Of a stretch of 64,000 nt of DNA, positions 55,461 through 64,000 are shown one piece after another. Source of the stretch: Paracoccus acridae. Its GTDB lineage: Bacteria; Pseudomonadota; Alphaproteobacteria; Rhodobacterales; Rhodobacteraceae. Within the stretch, counting starts at the first letter, position 1. The number at the start of each line of letters is the position of its first letter. The stretch covers positions 155,982-219,981 of the forward strand of contig NZ_BMIV01000007.1 in NCBI RefSeq assembly GCF_014642735.1, read 5' to 3'. Both the position numbers and the translations under genes were made by a program. The notes below the pieces were generated by a model, which saw only the letters and a program-made list of their open reading frames with translations, was not told the DNA's origin and searched no databases.

Positions 55461-55832
55461 TCAACCGGCGGCGCGGCTTCCTTCCAGCGGCTCGAACCGC
55501 ACGGATTCGCCGCAGCCGCAGGCATCGGTCACGTTCGGGTTGCGGAACCGGAACTGGGATTCCAGCACCCCGGTCTCATAGTCGATCTCGGTCCCGAACA
55601 GGAACATCTGCGCCTTGGGCGCGATCAGCACGCGTGCTGCGCCCTGTTCCACGATCTCGTCATTGGATTCCGCCGTCTCGACCAGATCCATGGTGTATTC
55701 CATGCCCGCGCAGCCGCCCTTCTTCAGCCCGATCCGCAGGCCGAAGGCGTTCTTGCCCGCCATCAGTCGGGCGATCTGGCGCTCGGCGGCAGGCGTGATC
55801 GTGACGGGCACGGATCCGGGAATGGCAAACAT
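55461..55832 (-). CDS. A-type iron-sulfur carrier (HesB/IscA/SufA)
   Basis: 123 residues. Three conserved cysteines: GLKKGGCAGMEYTM and CGCGESVRF. It carries Fe-S clusters to apoproteins. MFAIPGSVPVTIT is the start, with AGAAGGAA upstream; the longer frame continues through repeat copy 4 and is rejected. It lies downstream of the MIP18-family gene on the same strand, so it is likely linked to Fe-S assembly, although no full suf operon is in the window. Confidence 0.92.
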   Translation of the reverse strand: MFAIPGSVPVTITPAAERQIARLMAGKNAFGLRIGLKKGGCAGMEYTMDLVETAESNDEIVEQGAARVLIAPKAQMFLFGTEIDYETGVLESQFRFRNPNVTDACGCGESVRFEPLEGSRAAG

Positions 55833-55910
55833 GGGCGCGTTCCTTCTGTTCACCCTGAACATAATCCCCCGGCCTGCCTCCATCAAGACGGGCAGGTTCT
55901 TTGCCTTGGG

Positions 55911-55954
55911 GTCAAATATCCCACAGGGGGTCCGGGGGACGTGAAGTCCCCCGG
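55911..55954 (-). repeat. Composite 3'-end element, copy 4 (after sufT)
   Basis: On the minus strand: hairpin CCGGGGGAC-TTCAC-GTCCCCCGG (55932-55954), then ACCCCCTGTGGGATATTTGAC (55911-55931; box slightly diverged). An additional GCCGCC-AAG-GGCGGC-type hairpin lies nearer the sufT stop. The hairpin plus ACCCCC plus GGGATATTTG layout is as in copy 3. Confidence 0.65.
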
Positions 55955-55974
55955 CCACCGCCGCCAAGGGCGGC

Positions 55975-56328
55975 CTACATGAAGCCCAGTTCCAGCCGCG
56001 CCTCGTCGGACATCATGTCCATGCCCCATTGCGGCTGGAAGGTCATTTCCACATCGACCTGCTTGACGCCCGGAATGGCCTCGACGGCGTCGGCGACCCA
56101 ACCCGGCATCTCGCCCGCGACGGGGCAGCCAGGCGCGGTCAGGGTCATGACGACCCGCACCTCGTTTTCCGGGTTGATCGCGATGGTATAGATCAGGCCC
56201 AGGTCGAAGATGTTGACCGGGATTTCCGGGTCGTAAACCGTCTTGCAAGCCTCGACGACGCTTTCATACAGCGGATGCTCGGTGGTCGAGGGCGCGATCA
56301 GCGGCGCACCTTCCTGCGGTTCGGTCAT
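55975..56328 (-). CDS. sufT: MIP18-family (DUF59) Fe-S assembly protein, SufT-like
   Basis: 117 residues. The DUF59 core: YESVVEACKTVYDPEIPVNI, FDLGLIYTIAI, VVMTLTAPGCPVAGEMPGWV with the conserved Cys, and VDVEMTFQPQW. It assists Fe-S cluster delivery. Followed by repeat copy 4 and the A-type carrier gene. Confidence 0.9.
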   Translation of the reverse strand: MTEPQEGAPLIAPSTTEHPLYESVVEACKTVYDPEIPVNIFDLGLIYTIAINPENEVRVVMTLTAPGCPVAGEMPGWVADAVEAIPGVKQVDVEMTFQPQWGMDMMSDEARLELGFM

Positions 56329-56451
56329 GGCGTGTTCCTGTCGAATTTGCCCTGATATAGGCTTCTGCCCCCTTCAGGTCCAGAGACGGGCCGCATTGCG
56401 GTCCCCGCCCGCAGCGGCTAGACACGCCCGGTTCCAGCGACAGGCCCCCCG

Positions 56452-57582
56452 ATGAGCGAGCGTTTCCACTTTACCCTTCACGCGACCGACGGCCAAGCCC
56501 GCACCGGCACCATCCACACGCCGCGCGGCGAGATCCGCACCCCCGCCTTCATGCCGGTGGGCACCGCCGCGACCGTCAAGGCGATGCTGCCGGAATCCGT
56601 CCGCGCCACCGGGGCCGACATCCTGCTGGGCAATACCTATCACCTGATGCTGCGGCCGGGCGCGGAACGCATCGCGCGGCTGGGCGGGTTGCACCGCTTC
56701 ATGAACTGGGACCGGCCCATCCTGACGGATTCGGGCGGATTCCAGGTGATGTCGCTGGCGGCCCTGCGCAAGCTGACGGAAGACGGTGTCACCTTCTCGT
56801 CCCATATCGACGGGTCCAAGCACATGCTGTCGCCCGAAACCAGCATGGAGATCCAGCGCCTGCTGGGCAGCGACATCGTGATGTGCTTCGACGAATGTCC
56901 CGCGCTGCCCGCAACCGAGGAGGCCGTGGCGCAGTCCATGCGCCTGTCCATGCGTTGGGCGCAACGGTCGCGCGACGCGTTCGGCGACCGGCCGGGACAC
57001 GCGCTGTTCGGCATCATGCAGGGCGGCGTCACGCGTGATCTGCGCGAGGAGTCCGCCGAAGCTTTGAAATCCATCGGCTTCGACGGCTATGCGATCGGCG
57101 GCCTTGCCGTGGGCGAGGGGCAGGAGGCGATGTTCGGCGTTCTCGACTATGCGCCCGGTTTCCTTCCCGCCGACAAGCCGCGCTATCTGATGGGCGTGGG
57201 CAAGCCAGACGACATCGTGGGTGCCGTGCAGCGGGGCGTGGACATGATGGACTGCGTGCTGCCGTCGCGGTCGGGCCGCACGGGGCAGGCCTGGACGCGG
57301 CGGGGACAGGTCAACATCAAGAATGCGCGCCATGCCGACGACCCGCGCCCGCTGGATCAGGATTGCACCTGCCCGGCCTGCACGGGGTATTCCCGCGCCT
57401 ATCTGCACCACGTCTTCCGCGCGGGCGAGATGATCAGCGGGATGCTGTTGACCTGGCACAACCTGCATTATTTCCAGGAACTGATGGAAGGCCTGCGCAA
57501 CGCGATCACCCAAGGGCGGCTGGACGATTTCGTGGCTGATTTTCACGCAATGCGCGCAGAGGGCGACATCCTGGCCTTGTGA
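56452..57582 (+). CDS. tgt: Queuine/preQ1 tRNA-ribosyltransferase
   Basis: 376 residues. TIM-barrel with [16 protein letters not shown], catalytic Asp in [13 protein letters not shown] and [19 protein letters not shown] (nucleophile region), and the zinc site [17 protein letters not shown]. It exchanges guanine-34 for preQ1 in tRNAs with GUN anticodons. Start ATG lies 123 bp from divergent sufT. Confidence 0.97.
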   Translation: MSERFHFTLHATDGQARTGTIHTPRGEIRTPAFMPVGTAATVKAMLPESVRATGADILLGNTYHLMLRPGAERIARLGGLHRFMNWDRPILTDSGGFQVMSLAALRKLTEDGVTFSSHIDGSKHMLSPETSMEIQRLLGSDIVMCFDECPALPATEEAVAQSMRLSMRWAQRSRDAFGDRPGHALFGIMQGGVTRDLREESAEALKSIGFDGYAIGGLAVGEGQEAMFGVLDYAPGFLPADKPRYLMGVGKPDDIVGAVQRGVDMMDCVLPSRSGRTGQAWTRRGQVNIKNARHADDPRPLDQDCTCPACTGYSRAYLHHVFRAGEMISGMLLTWHNLHYFQELMEGLRNAITQGRLDDFVADFHAMRAEGDILAL

Positions 57583-57677
57583 TCCGTCAGGCTGGCTGAC
57601 CAAAAAGACTTTCCAAGGCGAAGTCTTGGTCTTATGTCAACCGGATCCGGCGGACGAACCGCCCTGCGAAAGCCCTC
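57583..57677 (+). other. Gap between tgt and rnd with overlapping hairpins
   Basis: AAGACTT-N9-AAGTCTT (about 57605-57627) and CCAAG-N7-CTTGG share bases and are mutually exclusive. No T-tract. It may be a weak terminator or RNA-processing site for tgt, or chance. Confidence 0.25.
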
Positions 57678-58859
57678 ATGAGCGACGACATCATCACCAT
57701 TACCCGGACCGACGACCTCGCGCTGTTTTGCGAGAACGCAAAGTCAGCCCCCTATGTCACCGTCGATACGGAATTCCTGCGCGAACGGACCTATTGGTCG
57801 AAGCTGTGCCTGATCCAGCTTGCCATTCCGCCCGCATCGACCCCCAAAACCCCGGGCGGAGAGGCCGTGCTGGTCGATCCCCTGGCCGAAGGGCTGTCGC
57901 TGGAGCCGCTTTACGACCTGTTCCGCCACGAGGGCACCGTCAAGGTGTTCCACGCCGCCCGCCAGGACCTCGAGATCTTCTTCCATGACGCGGGCCTTTT
58001 CCCCCAGCCCCTGTTCGACACGCAGGTGGCCGCGATGGTCTGCGGCTTTGGCGAGCAGGTCGGATACGAGACCCTGGTGCGCAAGATCGCCAAGGCCAAC
58101 CTGGACAAGTCGTCGCGCTTCACCGACTGGTCGCGCCGTCCCCTGTCGGACGCGCAGGCGGCCTATGCCCTGGCCGACGTGACCCATCTGCGCGTCATCT
58201 ATGAATTCCTGGCGGCCGAACTGCGCAAGAACAATCGCGAAAGCTGGCTGGCCGAGGAGATCGCGGTCCTTGAAGACCCCGAAACCTATATCACCCGCCC
58301 CGAAGAAGCCTGGCTCAAGATCCGCACGCGCACCAATTCGCCCCGCTTTCTGGCGATCCTGCGCGAACTGGCCCGCTTCCGCGAGGCCTACGCCCAGGAA
58401 CGTGACATTCCCCGGTCGCGGGTCTTCAAGGACGACGCCATGATCGAGGTCGCCTCGACCAAACCCCTGACCGAGGCCGATCTGGGCCGGTCCCGCCTGC
58501 TGCTGCGCGAGGCGCGCAAGGGCGACATCGCCAACGGCATTCTGGCCGCCGTCAAGGCCGGGATCGAGACGAAGGACCTGCCCCAGGCCAAGGCCGAGGA
58601 ACCGGGCAAGCCCGGCAATGCCGCGCTGTCCGACCTGCTGCGGGTTCTTCTCAAGGCCAAGGCGGATGAATCGGGGGTCGCGCCCAAGCTGATCGCGTCG
58701 TCGTCGGAACTGGACGCCATCGCCCAGGGGGAACGCGACCTGCCCGCGCTGAAGGGCTGGCGGGCCGAGGTGTTCGGGCACGACGCCCTGCGCCTGGCGC
58801 AGGGAGAGATCGCGCTGTCGGCCAAGGGCGGCGCGGTGCGCGTCATACCGGTGGGATGA
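57678..58859 (+). CDS. rnd: Ribonuclease D
   Basis: 393 residues. DEDD 3'-5' exonuclease domain: VTVDTEFLRERTYWSKLCL (DxE), VFHAARQDLEIFF, FTDWSRRPLSDAQAAYALAD (last Asp), followed by HRDC-like repeats (about 210-290 and C-terminal). It trims tRNA 3' ends. Stop overlaps the GNAT start (ATGA). Confidence 0.95.
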   Translation: MSDDIITITRTDDLALFCENAKSAPYVTVDTEFLRERTYWSKLCLIQLAIPPASTPKTPGGEAVLVDPLAEGLSLEPLYDLFRHEGTVKVFHAARQDLEIFFHDAGLFPQPLFDTQVAAMVCGFGEQVGYETLVRKIAKANLDKSSRFTDWSRRPLSDAQAAYALADVTHLRVIYEFLAAELRKNNRESWLAEEIAVLEDPETYITRPEEAWLKIRTRTNSPRFLAILRELARFREAYAQERDIPRSRVFKDDAMIEVASTKPLTEADLGRSRLLLREARKGDIANGILAAVKAGIETKDLPQAKAEEPGKPGNAALSDLLRVLLKAKADESGVAPKLIASSSELDAIAQGERDLPALKGWRAEVFGHDALRLAQGEIALSAKGGAVRVIPVG

Positions 58860-59857
58860 ACGCGGTGGCGGCCCTGGTCCTGACCCGTCCATGGCCCGAG
58901 GATGCCGCCGCCATCGCCGATGCCCTGTCCGGCTGGGATCTGGCCCAATGGCTGACCGCCGTGCCCTGGCCCTATCGGCCGGACGATGCGGCGGCCTTCA
59001 TTGCCGGTGCGGGTCTTGACGAACATGCCGTCCGCCACGAGGGCCGCCTGGTGGGCATGGTCCGCGCCTCGGCCAGCTTCGGGATCTGGATGGCGCCGGC
59101 CGCGCAGGGGCAGGGGCTTGCGGAACGGGCGTCGGTCCTTGCCTTGTCCCGCCGTTTCCGCGGCGGCGCCGATGAAACCGAGGCGAACCATGTCCAGGGC
59201 AACACCCGCTGTGCCGCGCTGCTGGCGCGGCTGGGTTTCCGGCCATCCGGCCCGGTCACGCTGTGGTCGCAGCCACGGCAGCAGCAATTGCCCGGACTGT
59301 CGCTGCGCCTGTCCCGACAGGATTTCGCCCGCCGTCATCCCATCGTGCTGACGACGCCGCGCCTGCTGATCCAGCCATTCCGGCCCGCCGACCTGCCCGA
59401 TCTGCACCGCATTGCCACCAGCCCCCAGGTCGCGTCGAAGCTGCTGGTGTTCCATCCCCACATGACGCCCGAGGAGATGGAACCCTTGTTCCGGTCAGAC
59501 GGCCTGCTGCCGCCCATGCGCCTGACCGTGCGGCATGGCGGGCGGGTTGCCGGGTCCATCGGCATCAGCGCGGGCGATCCCTGGCGCATCTTCTATTTCC
59601 TCGATCCCGCCCTGGCGGGGCAGGGACTGGGAGAGGAGATGGCGCGCGCCTTCCTGGACGAGATCATCGCCCGCTTCGACCCGCCCGAACTGCTGGCCGA
59701 CGTGTTCCTGGACAACCTGCCGTCCCGCAGGCTGCTGAAGAACCTCGGTTTCCAGCGAGAGGAAGACCAGATGCTGTTCTCGGCCGGGCGCGGAGAGGCT
59801 GCGCCAGCCGCGATCTATCGCTGGCAACGCAAGATGCGCCCCTGGCTGCTGGCGTGA
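58856..59857 (+). CDS. Tandem GNAT acetyltransferase
   Basis: 333 residues in two GNAT-like halves. The second (from LTTPRLLIQPFRPADLPDLH) is a RimJ/RimL-like domain with ALAGQGLGEEMARAFLDE as acetyl-CoA P-loop and NLPSRRLLKNLGFQRE. The first has a weaker P-loop (APAAQGQGLAERASVLAL) followed by VQGNTRCAALLARLGFRP. The first half may be catalytically weak or serve dimerisation. Substrate unknown. Coupled to rnd. Confidence 0.85.
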   Translation: MNAVAALVLTRPWPEDAAAIADALSGWDLAQWLTAVPWPYRPDDAAAFIAGAGLDEHAVRHEGRLVGMVRASASFGIWMAPAAQGQGLAERASVLALSRRFRGGADETEANHVQGNTRCAALLARLGFRPSGPVTLWSQPRQQQLPGLSLRLSRQDFARRHPIVLTTPRLLIQPFRPADLPDLHRIATSPQVASKLLVFHPHMTPEEMEPLFRSDGLLPPMRLTVRHGGRVAGSIGISAGDPWRIFYFLDPALAGQGLGEEMARAFLDEIIARFDPPELLADVFLDNLPSRRLLKNLGFQREEDQMLFSAGRGEAAPAAIYRWQRKMRPWLLA

Positions 59858-59871
59858 TTATTAGGCCCTGA

Positions 59872-60654
59872 TCATTCGGTCCGGCCTGTTGGACGCGACG
59901 GGCCGGGCAGGGTGATCAGTTGAAACTGAGACCGCCTGCCTTCGCTGTCGTCGCGCCCCAGGCTGCGTTCCGGCGCGGCCAGGCCCGCGGGTCGGCCAAG
60001 CTTTCCCGCCCGCGCGCTTCCGGCGGACCATCCCTCTCGTCCGGGGTCCGAGGCGGAGGGCGCCAGGGTCTTGCCCCCTTCGATGATGGGCAGAACCTCG
60101 TCATGGGTCAGGTCGAACCGGCGGGGGGCGACGCCGATCTGGCCTTCGGCGATGATGCAGCCCAAGGCGCGCGTCACGTCGCCCAGATCCGAGGACAAGG
60201 GCAGAAGCAGCATCCGCGCCGAAAGCTCGGGTCGGGCATATTCGGCTTTCGCGTGCAACGTCATCTGGGCCAATTGCGGGGCGCGGAACACCGATTCCAG
60301 CACATCCGACAACCGCCCGCGCGAGCTTGAATGGGCCAGCGAACAGAAGGCCATGCCGCGCACCTCCATCCCCATCAGGTCGATCAGGTGCTGCCCGGCA
60401 AGGCGGAACCGCGCGGCGCCGGGGGCGATCCGTTCCAGGATGAAGGCGTAATCCAGCGCGCGCCGGATCCCCTGGGGCTGGATGTCGGACCGGGCGGGCA
60501 CGGCCCGACCCTGTCGCAGGCTGTCCCAATAGGCGCGCATGTCGGCCATGATGCGGGCAGGCTGGGTCAGGTTGAAATCGGCAAGATGCACAATCCGGCC
60601 TGTCCGATCCGCTTCGGGCGGACACGACATCTTGTCGTCCTTCCATTCCGACAC
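59872..60654 (-). CDS. PAS-domain protein (PAS_5 family)
   Basis: 260 residues if the GTG is used; an ATG eight codons later has GGAAGG at ideal spacing and may be the true start. Single PAS-like domain: MRAYWDSLRQGRAVPARSDI, IRRALDYAFILERIAPGAAR, FRLAGQHLIDLMGMEVRGM. The C-terminal about 90 residues are Arg/Gly/Pro/Ser-rich and probably disordered. The family includes MopJ, a cell-cycle regulator in Caulobacter. A near-CtrA site lies upstream. Confidence 0.8.
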   Translation of the reverse strand: MSEWKDDKMSCPPEADRTGRIVHLADFNLTQPARIMADMRAYWDSLRQGRAVPARSDIQPQGIRRALDYAFILERIAPGAARFRLAGQHLIDLMGMEVRGMAFCSLAHSSSRGRLSDVLESVFRAPQLAQMTLHAKAEYARPELSARMLLLPLSSDLGDVTRALGCIIAEGQIGVAPRRFDLTHDEVLPIIEGGKTLAPSASDPGREGWSAGSARAGKLGRPAGLAAPERSLGRDDSEGRRSQFQLITLPGPSRPTGRTE

Positions 60655-60751
60655 TGCTTTACCCTCGTTACCACGCGCATCCAGGAACGCAGATACGCCA
60701 TTACTGCAAGATCATGATAAACATAACTTCGCCACATGCCGAGTCGTTTCC

Positions 60752-60766
60752 TAACGAATGGTTAAG
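60752..60766 (-). promoter_or_regulatory. Near-consensus CtrA site upstream of the PAS gene
   Basis: On the minus strand TTAA-CCATTCG-TTAG: one mismatch from TTAA-N7-TTAA. It is about 100 bp upstream of the PAS gene and 95 bp upstream of gmk, in a 206-bp gap. Weak on its own. Confidence 0.35.
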
Positions 60767-60860
60767 GCATCTGCAGTCCCGCTCCGACCGGAGGCAGGGG
60801 ACTTGACCGTCGGGCACCGCTGGTCCATCCCGCCGTCAGATTGCCAAGGAAAGACGACCC

Positions 60861-61490
60861 ATGGACCGGACCGGCCTGCTGATCATCCTGTCATCGCCAT
60901 CGGGCGCGGGGAAATCGACGCTGGCCCGGCGGCTGATGGACTGGGATCCCAGCCTGCGGTTCTCGGTCTCGGCCACCACCCGTCCCCCCCGGCCGGGCGA
61001 GGTGGACGGGCAACATTACTTCTTCACCACCCCCGGCGCCTTTCACCAGATGGTCGAACAAGGGCAGATGCTGGAATATGCCGAGGTGTTCGGCAACCTT
61101 TACGGCAGCCCCCGCGCCCCGGTCGAGGCGGCGATGCGCGACGGGCGCGACACGCTGTTCGACGTGGACTGGCAGGGCGGCCAGCAGATCCGCGCCTCGG
61201 CCCTGGGGGGGCATGTCGTGTCCATCTTCGTGCTGCCGCCGTCGCTTCCCGAACTGGAACGCCGCCTGCGCGGACGCGGGCAGGACAGCGACGAGGTCAT
61301 CGCGGCGCGGATGGCGAAAAGCCGGGCCGAGATCAGCCACTGGGCCGAATACGATTATGTCCTGGTCAACGACGACCTGGACGAGACGGAAGGCCGTCTG
61401 CGCGCCATCCTGACCGCCGAACGGCTGCGCCGCGACCGGCAGGGCGGGCTTGGCCGCTTCGTCAAGCACCTGATGGAGGAGGACGCATGA
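60861..61490 (+). CDS. gmk: Guanylate kinase
   Basis: 209 residues. P-loop [18 protein letters not shown]-binding [37 protein letters not shown], and [11 protein letters not shown]. It phosphorylates GMP to GDP. AAGGAAAGACG precedes the ATG. ATGA overlap with the next gene. Confidence 0.97.
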   Translation: MDRTGLLIILSSPSGAGKSTLARRLMDWDPSLRFSVSATTRPPRPGEVDGQHYFFTTPGAFHQMVEQGQMLEYAEVFGNLYGSPRAPVEAAMRDGRDTLFDVDWQGGQQIRASALGGHVVSIFVLPPSLPELERRLRGRGQDSDEVIAARMAKSRAEISHWAEYDYVLVNDDLDETEGRLRAILTAERLRRDRQGGLGRFVKHLMEEDA

Positions 61491-62008
61491 TCTGGGAACT
61501 GGACGGCATCGCACCCCAGGTCGCGGCAGACGCCTGGGTCGCGCCCGACGCGCAACTGATGGGCAAGGTGGTGCTGGAAGAAGGCGCCTCGGTCTGGTGG
61601 GGGGCCGTGCTGCGCGGCGACACCGAGGAGATCCGCCTGGGCCGGGGCAGCAATGTCCAGGATCTGTGCGTGCTGCACACCGATCCGGGCTGCCCGCTGG
61701 TCATCGGCGCAGATTGCACCATCGGCCATCGCGCGATCCTGCACGGCTGCACCATCGGCGACGGCGCCCTGGTCGGCATGGGCGCCACGATCCTGAACGG
61801 CGCGAAGATCGGGGCGGGCGCCCTGATCGGCGCGGGCGCCCTGATCGCGGAAAACAAGGAGATCCCGCCAGGCGCCCTGGTCATGGGCGCGCCCGGCAAG
61901 GTCGTGCGGATGCTGGACGAGGCGGCGCTTGACGGCCTGCGGCAGTCGGCCGCCCGATACCGCGCCAATGCCGCGCGGTTCCGCGCGGGCCTGCGGCAGG
62001 CCGGATGA
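61487..62008 (+). CDS. Gamma-carbonic anhydrase-like hexapeptide protein
   Basis: 173 residues, left-handed beta-helix. [40 protein letters not shown] and [20 protein letters not shown] provide the three metal-binding His (LHT, IGH, LHG). PaaY/CaiE-like. Ordinary in alphaproteobacteria. Coupled to gmk and to phoR at either end. Confidence 0.92.
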   Translation: MIWELDGIAPQVAADAWVAPDAQLMGKVVLEEGASVWWGAVLRGDTEEIRLGRGSNVQDLCVLHTDPGCPLVIGADCTIGHRAILHGCTIGDGALVGMGATILNGAKIGAGALIGAGALIAENKEIPPGALVMGAPGKVVRMLDEAALDGLRQSAARYRANAARFRAGLRQAG

Positions 62009-63117
62009 TCCCCGACGCGCATCGCCGGGCGTCCGACCTGCTGGACGGGGTGCCCGTGCCGATGCTGGCGGTCGATGACCGGGCGCGCACCATTGCCGCC
62101 AATCCCGCGGCGGTGGCCCTGTTCGGCGGCGGCGATCTGCTGAACCGGCCCTTTGTCACCATCCTGCGCCATCCGGCCGTCGTCGCGGCGCTGGACTGGG
62201 TGCTGGATCCCGACCGCCACCCCGCGCCGGTGCCCGACCCCTCGCTGCCCGCCTCGGCCAAGGGGGGGGTCCGGCTGAACGCCGTGATCGGGGCGGACGG
62301 GCGCGACATCGCGGCTGAAATCACAGTGGCGCGCCTGCCCTCGCCCCTGGGGAAGGGGGCGACGATCGCGGTTCTCGACCGATCGGCGGCCGAGGAGGCG
62401 GAACAGATGCGGCGCGATTTCGTCGCCAATGTCAGCCACGAACTGAAGACGCCGCTGACCGCGATGATCGGCTTCATCGAGACCCTGCGCGGCCCGGCCC
62501 GCGACGATGCCAAGGCCCGCGACCGCTTCCTGGACATCATGGAACGCGAAGCCGCCCGCATGAACCGCCTGGTCAGCGACCTTCTGTCGCTGAGCCGCGT
62601 CCAGGCCGAGGAACGCCGCCGCCCCGGCGGCCAGGTCGATCTGCCCCTGCTGCTGCGGGGGGTGCTTGCGACTATGGACCATGCGGCCCAGACCGCCGGG
62701 GTCACGGCAGAGGTCCGGGGCCTCGACGGCAGCCAGATGGTGCCCGGCGATCCCGACCAGTTGGTGCAGGTCTTCCAGAACCTGATCGAGAACGCGCTGA
62801 AATACGGCGGCTCTGGCGGATACCTGGGCGTGACGATGCGCCGGATCGACCACGAACCGCAATTGCGCGGCCCCGCCTGGGCGGTGGAGATCCGCGACAG
62901 GGGCGAAGGGATCGAGGGGATGCACCTGCCGCGCCTGACCGAACGCTTCTATCGCGTGGACACCCACCGATCACGCGCGCAGGGCGGAACGGGACTTGGC
63001 CTGGCCATCGTCAAGCATATCGTGAACCGCCATCGGGGCAGGCTGCGCATCGACAGCAGCAAGGGCCAGGGCAGCGCCTTCACGGTGATCCTGCCCGAAA
63101 GCGCCAGCCGGGGCTGA
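62005..63117 (+). CDS. phoR: Sensor histidine kinase, PhoR-like, no membrane segment
   Basis: 370 residues. PAS-like N-terminus (LLDGVPVPMLAVDDRARTIA), HisKA with phospho-His in NVSHELKTPLTAMIGFIETL, HATPase with VFQNLIENALKYGG (N box), IRDRGEGIEGMHLPRLTERF (G1/F) and GGTGLGLAIVKHIVNRHRG (G2). The PhoR assignment is by kinase-domain resemblance; it is cytosolic. No pst/phoB genes follow in the window. It starts in an ATGA overlap. Confidence 0.85.
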   Translation: MIPDAHRRASDLLDGVPVPMLAVDDRARTIAANPAAVALFGGGDLLNRPFVTILRHPAVVAALDWVLDPDRHPAPVPDPSLPASAKGGVRLNAVIGADGRDIAAEITVARLPSPLGKGATIAVLDRSAAEEAEQMRRDFVANVSHELKTPLTAMIGFIETLRGPARDDAKARDRFLDIMEREAARMNRLVSDLLSLSRVQAEERRRPGGQVDLPLLLRGVLATMDHAAQTAGVTAEVRGLDGSQMVPGDPDQLVQVFQNLIENALKYGGSGGYLGVTMRRIDHEPQLRGPAWAVEIRDRGEGIEGMHLPRLTERFYRVDTHRSRAQGGTGLGLAIVKHIVNRHRGRLRIDSSKGQGSAFTVILPESASRG

Positions 63118-63120
63118 GAA

Positions 63121-63146
63121 ACCCCGCCGCGCGGCTGCGGCGGGGT
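63121..63146. terminator. Bidirectional hairpin between phoR and the CTERM gene
   Basis: Stem ACCCCGCCGC / GCGGCGGGGT with a 6-nt loop. On the minus strand it is followed by TTTCTC, so it most likely ends the CTERM gene; on the plus strand no T-tract follows. Confidence 0.6.
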
Positions 63147-63157
63147 CGGGCCTGGTC

Positions 63158-63877
63158 CTATTTCACCTTGCGGCGGCGAAGCATCGACAGCAGCCCCAGG
63201 CCGCCCGCCAGCATCGGGAATGCCGCAGGCACCGGAACCGGCGAGGGGTCGGGATCTGGATCCGGCGTCACGCTGCCGAAAGTCACGTCGTCGAAGGCGA
63301 TCTGGTTGCCCGCCCCTGCGAAGCTTACCGACTTCGCAAGTCCCTCGAACCCGATGCCGGAGGCGGCGAAAGGACAGAAAGGGGCATTGTATTCACTACT
63401 GCAGTTGCTGGCGGTCACACCAAGGGCCAGCGTTGCCAGCAGGGCCCCAGTGCCGTTCAGACCATCATAGACGCTGATTGAACCGGCGACGTTGACGGAA
63501 GAATAGAAAAATGAAAAGCCGGTCGTGAAACCCGCTGCCACATTCATGAAGGTTTCCGTTCCTTCAACGAAGAACAGGGCGGTTTGCTGTGAGGCGGGGT
63601 TGCCCAAACCTCCCCGAGAGCCATTGGAGCATGAGGTTTCAAGCGTATTCAGGCACACCGCCAGGGCATTGCCCGAAAACTCTACTCCATAATTCGTCCC
63701 CGAGGTGCCGACGCTACTGGTCCCGCCGTTATAGAAGCCGCCTACAGTTGCAGAACTGTTGGATGGATAGGTTTCATAGATGCCTTCAAAGTCGAGGACG
63801 ATCGTCGCTGCTTGGGTTTGCGACGCCATTGCAAGAAGGATTGCGCCGGCTGCACCGCTTAAAAGAGAACTTTTCAT
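63158..63877 (-). CDS. Exported protein with VPLPA-CTERM-like sorting tail
   Basis: 239 residues. Signal peptide MKSSLLSGAAGAILLAMASQ, a Gly/Ser/Asn/Thr-rich beta-type domain with two Cys pairs (CLNTLETSC and NCSSEYNAPFC), an Asp-Pro repeat spacer (TPDPDPDPSPVPVP), and a C-terminal PVPAAFPMLAGGLGLLSMLRRR tail: hydrophobic helix plus basic end, as in exosortase/archaeosortase substrates. It would be surface-anchored and possibly glycosylated. Codon and base use is less GC-rich than its neighbours. ATG preceded by AAAGGA. Confidence 0.85.
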   Translation of the reverse strand: MKSSLLSGAAGAILLAMASQTQAATIVLDFEGIYETYPSNSSATVGGFYNGGTSSVGTSGTNYGVEFSGNALAVCLNTLETSCSNGSRGGLGNPASQQTALFFVEGTETFMNVAAGFTTGFSFFYSSVNVAGSISVYDGLNGTGALLATLALGVTASNCSSEYNAPFCPFAASGIGFEGLAKSVSFAGAGNQIAFDDVTFGSVTPDPDPDPSPVPVPAAFPMLAGGLGLLSMLRRRKVK

Positions 63878-64000
63878 GCTGGGTCCTTTCGTTACATAGT
63901 CGGCTCTGAACAACTCCTCAGGCGGCCACTGCATGGCGGTGATGGGTCCTTTCGCCCCGGATGATCGCCGTGATCAGGTGAAGCAATAGAGTCCAAAGAG
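63878..64000 (-). other. 5' flank of the CTERM gene with a duplicated ribosome-binding segment
   Basis: On the minus strand CGAAAGGACCCA occurs twice, just before the CTERM ATG (63879-63890) and 65 bp further upstream (63944-63955), the latter before another in-frame ATG (63932-63934). The upstream ATG would add 19 residues in front of the signal peptide, so the nearer one is preferred. The window ends here. Confidence 0.4.

Overview
The window is chromosomal DNA of a GC-rich alphaproteobacterium of the order Rhodobacterales. It is most likely Paracoccus-like, but the genus is an inference. The evidence is the gene content and order: a suc-odh-lpd operon next to an LDH-type mdh; ethylmalonyl-CoA pathway genes (mcl2, mch) between mdh and sdhCDAB; a fused IspDF; a CtrA-type site before a GTA-type lysis pair; and a VPLPA-CTERM-like surface protein. 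I see no rRNA, tRNA, CRISPR array, insertion sequence or prophage. Genes are densely packed and many join through ATGA, GTGA or TGATG overlaps.

Layout. 1-6.2 kb: an exported protein cut by the window edge, a divergent PPDK, two overlapping cyclophilins, pgk and a lytic transglycosylase. 6.2-18 kb (minus strand): mdh, a small lipoprotein, sucC, sucD, three related small lipoproteins, sucA, odhB with two lipoyl domains, two small genes and lpd. 18-27 kb (plus strand): a TauE-like transporter, mcl2, nnrU, a DUF1737 gene, mch and sdhC-D-A-B, with two lipoproteins and a sulfotransferase-like gene between sdhA and sdhB. Together these two blocks encode much of the lower TCA cycle and the C4/C5 end of acetyl-CoA assimilation. 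27-41 kb: glyS/glyQ, a peptidoglycan-binding protein, trkH, an MFS exporter, ccmE, murI, and a fused indolepyruvate oxidoreductase divergent from a LysR regulator. 41-50 kb: a probable sRNA gene, purL-ispDF-pgpA-cinA, an endolysin-holin cassette, ccmF-ccmH and an enoyl-CoA hydratase. 50-55 kb: NUDIX, DUF983, and a c-di-GMP cluster in which a receiver-GGDEF protein is divergent from DUF3572, an H-NOX-like gene and an HNOBA-GGDEF gene. 55-64 kb: tpiA, two Fe-S assembly proteins, tgt, rnd, a tandem GNAT, a PAS protein, gmk, a gamma carbonic anhydrase, phoR and a CTERM-anchored protein.

Main new observations. (1) A 34-bp double-palindrome operator occurs twice, upstream of sucC and upstream of sdhC, with the same 21-bp spacing. 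(2) A four-copy composite element (GC hairpin plus an ACCCCCGRGGATATTTGG-like box) sits just after the stop codons of pgk, lpd, sdhB and sufT. (3) A perfect CtrA site precedes an endolysin-holin unit that has its own terminator. (4) An H-NOX-like protein without a candidate haem ligand is translationally coupled to an HNOBA-GGDEF cyclase. (5) An sRNA-like unit lies before purL. (6) The second lipoyl domain of OdhB still carries what looks like its own ribosome binding site and start codon. (7) Three paralogous two-cysteine lipoproteins lie inside the suc operon. (8) A GC-poor island lies inside glyS.
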